Source of the DNA: Aphelidium insulamus
Taxonomy: Eukaryota; Aphelidiomycota; Aphelidea; Aphelidiaceae
Direction of reading: 5' to 3'
Assembly (NCBI GenBank): GCA_036784855.1
Contig: JAZDSV010000021.1
Span: forward strand, 30,001-94,000
DNA: 64,000 nucleotides
Made by a program: the position numbers and the translations under genes
Shown: positions 57,171 through 64,000 of the stretch, one piece after another
Numbering within the stretch: position 1 is the first letter of the stretch
Layout: each line of letters begins with the position of its first letter
The notes under the pieces: generated by a model
Seen by the model: only the letters and a program-made list of their open reading frames with translations
What the model was told of the DNA's origin: nothing
Database searches by the model: none

Positions 57171-60100
57171 ATGCCCACCAACCCGTACCAGCCAATTGGG
57201 GATGGCGGCGACGGCGACGACGATGAGGTGGAGGCCGTAATGCCTGCAGTACATCCACGTGGTACAAGTGATGGCACCCGTGTTGGCGGTGTGGAGCAGT
57301 CCCTGGATGGCACTACTGCCGCTGCGGATCCAGCCACTCGGGCGCCGTGGCCATTCGGCAAAGTGATGTACACGGGCACGCGCCACCCAGACCGCATCGA
57401 CACCTACGATGACACCGCTATCGATGACAATGACGTTGATGATGATGATGACGACGCGGATGACCTAGTGGTGCGCATTGACGGACTGGGCGCTGCTATT
57501 GGTACGGACGGTGCTACAACATCCAGTGCCGAGGCATTGCTGTTGAGCGGTAGCGACGATGCTGACGACGACATATCACCGAAACCGCGCCGCTCCTCTG
57601 GCCCCGCTCAGCCACGGCGCAGCGAGTTCCCCGGTGATCCGTCCGGGCGGCGCATACACTACGCCGACTTCAGCACCATTGACTGGATCCACGATCTGGC
57701 CAAGGAGAGGATACGTGTGAAGCGGTTGCGGAGTATGCACGGGTGGCGTGGCAGGCTGCGGGTGTGGATGGACGTGTCGGAGGGTTGGATTGCCGTCTCT
57801 GTCATTGGTGTGTGTGTTGTATGCATATATGTATATATCTTACTTTAGTGTTGGATACTTTAGCATCTCCTCGTATAGACTAATGGTGCAGGGTTGTTGG
57901 CGGGGATATTGGCCGCGTTTATCAGCGTGTCTGCAGAGTGGCTGAGCGATTTGAAGGGCGGGTACTGTCGTGATGCTTGGTACTTGAACCGCAACTTTTG
58001 CTGCTGGCAAGAGTCTGGTATGTGCTGATTTTATATACTGGTGTACTATTATTATTATTATTATTATTATTTGTATTACAACTTTTTATTGTGCAGCGGA
58101 ACAGTGCCGACAGTGGGAGCGCTGGGCGCCGTCATTCGCCCCGCAGTACATTGTGTACACGCTGTATGCGTGCTTATTCGGTGGGGTGTCCGCGCTTCTC
58201 GTGAGGATATTTGCGCCATATGCTGCCGGCAGCGGCATACCCGAAGTCAAGACCATTCTCTCTGGTTTTGTTATCCGCAAGTTTCTCGGCTGGTGGACAC
58301 TGCTCATCAAGATCATTGGGCTTGTGTTGTCAGTGGCATCTGGTCTGGCACTGGGCAAAGAAGGTCCGATGGTGCATGTCACCTGCTGTCTGGGCAACAT
58401 TGTTCCGCGCTTCTTTCGGCAATATGCCAACAATGAAGGTATGTAGATTGATTATTGCAGATTTATAGTACATTAATGTAATGCCTGTAGCAAAGAAGCG
58501 AGAGATCATGTCTGCGGCCGCTGCTGCTGGAGTGTCTGTGGCGTTTGGCGCTCCAATTGGCGGTGTTTTGTTCAGTCTGGAGGAGGTTTCGTCCTATTTC
58601 CCGTTCAAGACTCTGTGGCGGTCATTGTAAGTAGGCAATCGGTCAGTGATGCGTTGACGTCCTCAGCGTATGTGCCTCTGTGGCAGCGGTGTCATTGCAA
58701 ATGATGAATCCATTCCGCACAAACCAGCTTGTCATGTTTCAAGTTACATACCAGCACAGGTGGCACGGGTTTGAGCTCTTATTCTTTATCATACTCGGCG
58801 TGCTTGGAGTGAGTTCTTTTTGAGGTTCATTCGCGATCGATACTTACTGTTTCTGTGCGCTCACAGGGCTTGTACGGCGCAATGTTTATCAAGTTGAATG
58901 TGAAGTTAAACGCATGGAGGCGGCAGTCATTTGTGCGCTTGTGGCCCGTCGCCGAAGTTGTCGCGGTGTGTCTCTTTGGGGCGCTCATTGGCTACTTGAA
59001 CGTCTTTACACAAAGTATGACAGCAATTATATTGCTTATTATCGTCGACTAATTCGCAGTGAACATGTCGGAGCTGGTGGCCAATTTGTTTCGCGAGTGT
59101 GAAGAGACGTCCTTTCACGGACTGTGTGAGTACGTTCCGTTCTGCATAGGCAGTGATTATTTAACTTTTCTCAGCGCCGGGAAACGCTCAACGATTATAC
59201 CGTCGTTATTGTTTGTGGCTGCGTGGAAGACATGCATGACTTTGGTGTCGTTTGGATTGCGTGTACCTGCCGGTATATTCGTGCCGTCCATGGCTGTGGG
59301 CGCAGCAAGCGGGCGTGTGATGGGTATACTGGTTCAGATGCTGCATGAGTCGTATCCCGACCATCGATTCTTTGCCAGCTGTGCCACAACCGCCGTGTGC
59401 GTGACACCCGGCTCGTATGCCATGGTCGGCGCGGCGGCTGCGCTGGCCGGCGTGACAAGGATGACGGTGTCGCTGGTAGTGATTGTCTTTGAGTTGACTG
59501 GCGCGCTGTCCTACGTGCTCCCCATCATGGTGGCGGTGATGGTGTCCAAGTTGGTGGCGGACACTTTTGGCAAGGAGGGGATATACGATGCACTCATTGA
59601 GCTGAACCAGTACCCGTTCCTGGGCAGCAGCGAGTACGTTGAACAGTCGACTGGTGCCAAAACCGTTGCACGAGACATCATGAAGCCCGTGGAAAAGTTG
59701 CAATTTCTCACTGCGTGCAGCACTCCAGTACATGCTCTAGAAGCCATTGTGTCCGCTGTGCGAGTCAAGGGGTTCCCAGTGGTAACGGATGAGACGGACA
59801 TGCTGCTCCTTGGCTACGTCGGCCGCGCCGAGATACAGTACGCACTGGGGCAAGTGCGCGGACAGAGCGGCGGCAAAGCGCTGGACCCAAACATCCTGTG
59901 CATGTTCACTCCGCGCAAAGTGTCCGACATCCCCGCCTCACTGTCGCACCTGTCCACCGCCAACACTCCGCATCAGCACCGGCAATTGCTCCGCGTTGCC
60001 GCCCACGAAGACCCGTTTGATGCCCCGTTCCAAGAGCGGGACGGTTCCACCGCACTGCCGATGGTTGTATCGAATTCCTCGGGCATGCTCCGGAATATGG

Positions 60101-60360
60101 ACAGCACCGTGGACCTGTCGGCCGTCCCAACAACAACAGCCGTCTCATCGATCGACTTTCGGTCTTGGGTGGACCAGACGCCGGTCACACTCAGCCCGCT
60201 GCTACCCGTCGAAGTGGTGTTGGAGATGTTCAAAAAGATGGGCCTGCGCTATGCCATTGTCTCGTGCCGCGGACGCCTCGAGGGAATCATCACGAAAAAA
60301 GATCTACTCACCCATCTAACCATGCTCCGTCACCGCCGCCGACTGCTTCAACCGCAATAG
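57171..60360 (+). CDS. CLC chloride channel/transporter with CBS domains
   Basis: Eight or so exons. The N-terminal 190 residues are acidic and disordered, followed by [11 protein letters not shown] and the first membrane helix. Selectivity motifs are [16 protein letters not shown] (gating Glu) and the [14 protein letters not shown] block; SLEEVS holds the proton-glutamate position of exchangers of the ClC-3/4/5 or Gef1 class. [18 protein letters not shown] and two CBS domains (from [12 protein letters not shown], and [15 protein letters not shown]) complete it. Probably an endosomal or vacuolar Cl-/H+ exchanger that would work with the V-ATPase. Confidence 0.95.
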
Positions 60361-60735
60361 ACATTTAATAGTAATGTGTTTTGTTGGCAGGCTCCCTAAT
60401 GTCTTTGGGCGTGGTTTTTTGAACATGCAGTGTACATATGCATGAGATCTGCCGACAGATTAATCATGGAAACTGACTGAACTTCTAGGAGTGTCCCACC
60501 TGTATTAAAATCCCTTCCCCTCGTCAAGAAAAGGCAAACTAACCATCTGCAACATGCTACTCCATAACCATAATCAATTATTAAGGGTGTGCTTTGAAAG
60601 AGAAAGGCTTTTGTATATTTAAAGAAATTGTTGATAAATAACAAGCATTGCTGCGCCTTGAACACACTTTCAACATTTTTTTTTTAACACACACTTAACA
60701 TAACACAACACCCATTTCACACACAACACACAACA

Positions 60736-62441
60736 ATGTCACACACCAAGGTGCAGTACGCCTTCCCCATCCTGAAGAGCGCCGAGATCATATCGTCGCT
60801 GGATGGCTTCGAGATCATGTCGGTGACCGAGGCCGACATCAGCAAGCCCGGCCCCGGTGTGACAATGCGCATTATGGAGGCGCTGGCGGAGCTGTTTCTC
60901 GGATACCGCTACGGCCAGTACGGCGGTGTGTTTGACGAAGATGACAGCCGCATGCGGGACATACTGGAGGAAATTACCGATGCACCCACCCTGCACCGGG
61001 ACAGCGTGCCGCTGATGGCATTCTACCGCAAGATGTGGGTGGCTGTTCAGTGTGTTGATTAAGTACTGATATGACCGTCAACCGTGCAGGTCACAGTTCT
61101 TTCACGACATTGGCGTGCATGACTTTGGCTTCAAGTATGCTGCCATTAACAGTATGATATGCCTCTGTGTATAATTCAATTAGGGATATGACGGCACCAG
61201 AGCCGGGCAGGATGCGCTGCATGCTCAGCGCCGTAATCAACTTTGCCAAGTTTCGCGATCACCGATTTGCTGCATTTGAAGCGCTGTCTCAGCAGTCGGT
61301 TCGCTGACAGACAACTTGTACACAATATTTTCAACTGTGTAGGAAAAATGCACTGAAATGCATGAAAACTTGCTAGCCCGAAACGCCGCCCTGCTCAATG
61401 AGATCAATGCGATAAAGTAGGAGCCAGATTGACACTTACACATTCAAGTAATTTACTAGGCAACAACGAGCACAAGAGGAGCCGCAAGTTGATCACTTGC
61501 GACAGCGGCTGATTACTCTCTCCACGGAATTGAAGGAGCGCAAGAGCAAGGGCGATCACTCAAATAACGAGCTGGCCAAATTGAAGCAGCAGAAAGTCGA
61601 CGTGTCTGATCGCTTGGTGTGTCTATGAATTTAAGCTGATGTGTAATACGACTAAGACAATCAGGCCAATACGCAGCAGCTGTTAGCGAATTGCCGTGCC
61701 GACTGTGTGCGGCTTCGATCTCGTATTGTGCACAACCCGGAACAGCTGCAGCAAGCTATCCATGATATGCATGCGTCACTGGCGGCTCTCCGTACCGAGA
61801 ACGAAACGTTTGAGTCGTCTTCTCGCAGCCTGCAGACCAAGCTAGAAAGTCTGACATTGATTGAACAGGTGGGATGATAAGTGCATTTGATTATCATCTA
61901 TACAGTTCACCCTGCAGGACTTGGTCACCTGTCTGCAGTTGATTAAAGAGTGCGAGGATGAAAATACGTTTCTGGACGAGGCATCTCAACTGCTCAACAA
62001 GGCCAACGATGAAGTGCACCGCAAGGAGGCAGAAATCCGCGAAGTCGGGATCAAAGAGCAGCAATTGCGACGTCAGGAAATATCCATGATAGAGAAGCTC
62101 AGTCGATTTCAGGCACATGTCGGCTCCAAGCGTGCCGCAATGGAAAAGCGTCTGTCCACGCTGCGCTCAGACTGGGAGCGGTCGGGTCGTGAGCGATCGG
62201 ACATGCAAGAACAGTTGGACAAGTATGAAGAGGTGGTCAGTGAGACCAGACAGATGGTAACAGGTGATCGATTATTACTGCTCCGGTTAAATTGTCTTCG
62301 CAGATCCACAAAATGAAAAGCCAGCATGAAGCCGAAGTTTCTTCAATTCAGACCGACTTTCATCGCTTGAAACAACAAGTGGTGACCTACATTGGTCAGA
62401 TGCGCCAAGGCATGGTCGCTAGTGACGTTGCAGCACGATAG
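60736..62441 (+). CDS. NUF2: kinetochore protein Nuf2 (Ndc80 complex)
   Basis: ATG 60736 begins MSHTKVQYAFPILKSAEI, the calponin-homology-like head of Nuf2. A short second exon reads SQFFHDIGVHDFGFK, then DMTAPEPGRMRCMLSAVINFAKFRDHR, the typical end of the head. The rest, over about six exons, is a continuous heptad coiled coil (for example QLLNKANDEVHRKEAEIREV). The frame closes with TAG at 62439-62441. Slightly shorter than the yeast protein. Nuf2 pairs with Ndc80 to hold microtubule ends. Confidence 0.88.
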
Positions 62442-62496
62442 GTCACGCAATTACTTAATTTTGATTTGAAATATAAAACGGGTTTTCTCAAATACT

Positions 62497-64000
62497 TTAT
62501 GCACCTGCTGGAACATTGAATCCTTCAAGGACTGATTTGGGGCTGGAGCGCTTGGCGCGCAACGCTTCTGAATTAGCCTTCTCGGGCGGCTTGATATCTG
62601 CTTGCCGCGGCTCGGCTAGAGATTTTTGCTGCAGTCGCTTGACAGCCGGCGATCCCCTGCTATTGCTGTAAACCTCATCCGTAGTGTTGAGCATGTACGA
62701 TGACTCCTTCAGCACTCGCCCGTCAATTGTAGGCAATTTGAGCGCGGTCTTGTCGTTGATCTCCACAGCTTCAAACAGATCCTGAAGAAAGCGCCTCGCT
62801 GTCATCCGATAATGATAGACGCTTGTTATTCGCATAACCTTGACGTAGATATCGTGCGAGCTCAATAGATCACTGCGCTCCGACTTTAACCTGCAGATGC
62901 GTAAGTTGCTGCAATTGAGAAATAAATTGTGTACTTGCCGCGACAAGGCCTTTGATGCAGCTTTGGCTAGTATGTGGTTGCTCATGTTCCCAACGTTGAC
63001 AAGCAGCTCTCGAATGTCGGCATCATCGGACTGAAATAGCGAAGATTCTATGCGTTCATAGTGCGGACTCTTTGTTTTCCAAGGCGCGACCTAGTGAATT
63101 AATATATATATATATATATGACTGCGAACAAATCCTACCTTTAAGAATCTGGATGGCTTGCTGGGTACAGCAATGCCATTACTGCCGCACTTTCCTCGCA
63201 CAGTATCCCAGCCAAACTCCTCCAACAGCGCGGCACCCTCTGGTGTCCGTGAAATTAACCCCAGCGCATAAAAGCAGGTACTACAGAGTCAGCATATACC
63301 GCATCAACAAATTAATTGTGCCATACGCCTTGATGGTAAGCACAGGAGACGACTCGGCAAGTCCAGCAATGTTTTGCACCGCCTCGGATGGTTCTAGCAA
63401 TTTTATTCCCTCAACAGAAGCACCAATATGTCCCTACATAAATTTAAAATTGATGAATTTTGTCAGATGTAGTGTACCAATGCCCAAATGCTGCCTTTGA
63501 GCTTCAGCACACCGCTAGCGTCCGATGAATACTCGGTGGGGTTCTTCAACACTGATATCAGCCGGGCAAAATGGCCCGCTTTGACTAGCATCTCACAACC
63601 CGCGGCCGTTTTAGTCAATTCTCCGAAAAAATGCGGTATTGCGGTCCCGTCCCTTTCATCACTAAAATTAAATAATTTAAAAAATCAAGTTACTTCTAGG
63701 ACAGACGTACTCCCGCTGTTCTTTTGCCACATTATCGTTCGACTTCACATCAGATGTGCCCTGATTGCCGCTGCGAGTATTCATTGCTTGAGAAAGCATC
63801 ATTTCTTGCTGGATAACAAAGCGAATGATGCCTTCGCGACTCCAGAAATTAAGCTCCTTTTCCAAGTACTCAATTTCCTGCAAGTATACAAAACCAACCG
63901 GCTGTGACAGAAATCTAGCACTGATAAGCAAAATCGAACAGAACAGATTGTTACAATTCTTGCCGTAGCAAAAGCGGATTTCCAATCTCGCCCAGGTGGT
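62497..64000 (-). CDS. RICTOR: TORC2 subunit Rictor, 3' part
   Basis: The C-terminal portion of the TORC2 scaffold; the 5' part lies outside the window. In order from the right: EIEYLEKELNFWSREGIIRF, IPHFFGELTKTAAGCEMLVKAGHF, LKLKGSIWALG with HIGASVEGIKLLE, a block with ESSPVLTIKAYGT and the Rictor-type GAALLEEFGWD-like EEFGWDTVRG, then NVGNMSNHILAKAASKALSR. Short introns separate these. The last 100 residues are basic and disordered, stop at 62497-62499. Its end is 55 bases from the Nuf2 stop. Confidence 0.85.

Noticed and set aside
57158-57403. Minus-strand frames over the CLC 5' exon
   Set aside because: Shadows of the acidic N-terminus and of CA/GA microsatellites.

Overview
This is a eukaryotic nuclear contig. 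Nearly every host gene is cut by short GT-AG introns (mostly about 40-60 nt), and genes lie on both strands with intergenic gaps of a few hundred bases or less. The gene set (fungal-type mitofusin Fzo1, Nuf2, Ctr9, Rictor, Esf2/ABT1, Abl-interactor with SH3, CLC transporter, V-ATPase H, CDK5/Pho85-like kinase) points to a unicellular amorphean, plausibly an early-diverging fungus or a close relative. The Abl interactor implies a WAVE complex. The taxon is an inference; no rRNA or mitochondrial marker is present.

Left host arm (1-15.6 kb): the 3' part of V-ATPase subunit H; a bacterial-style class II HMG-CoA reductase with a long unknown C-terminal extension; an ethylene-receptor-like hybrid histidine kinase; an LPA1/2-phosphoglycerate-kinase-like P-loop protein; two unrecognised proteins; a CDK5/Pho85-family kinase; and a small secreted protein.

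Mobile block (about 15,671-30,973): a large DNA element bounded by inverted repeats of roughly 180-200 bp. It carries a divergent family B DNA polymerase followed by an SF1 (Pif1/RecD-like) helicase and an HNH-like nuclease domain, probably once a single fusion gene. Accessory genes are a paired-zinc-motif protein with introns, a possible helix-turn-helix protein, a small Cys-rich protein, a RING/TRAF-type zinc-finger protein and two orphan ORFs. A 5.9-kb chromodomain Ty3/Gypsy LTR retrotransposon (22,755-28,651) has landed inside the helicase gene with a 5-bp target duplication. Its LTR holds an 11-nt segment complementary to the site just inside the LTR, as in Tf1/sushi self-priming elements. 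Several reading frames in this block are broken by one-base changes in homopolymers, so both true decay and unpolished sequence are possible.

Right host arm (31-64 kb): a golgin-like coiled coil; ribosomal protein uL22; two tandem secreted Cys-rich paralogues; Fzo1; 5-hydroxyisourate hydrolase; an Abl interactor whose Pro-rich region is built from many micro-exons; histidyl-tRNA synthetase; a protein with PH domains at both ends and repeated Phe/Leu motifs between; 6-pyruvoyl-tetrahydropterin synthase; a secreted orphan; Ctr9; a Coa1-like mitochondrial protein; Esf2/ABT1; a CLC transporter; Nuf2; and the 3' part of Rictor. Unusual splice features include three candidate GC-AG introns, an apparent 28-nt intron and exons of 18-24 nt. 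Exon ends were inferred by eye from reading frame and homology, so individual boundaries may be a few bases off.
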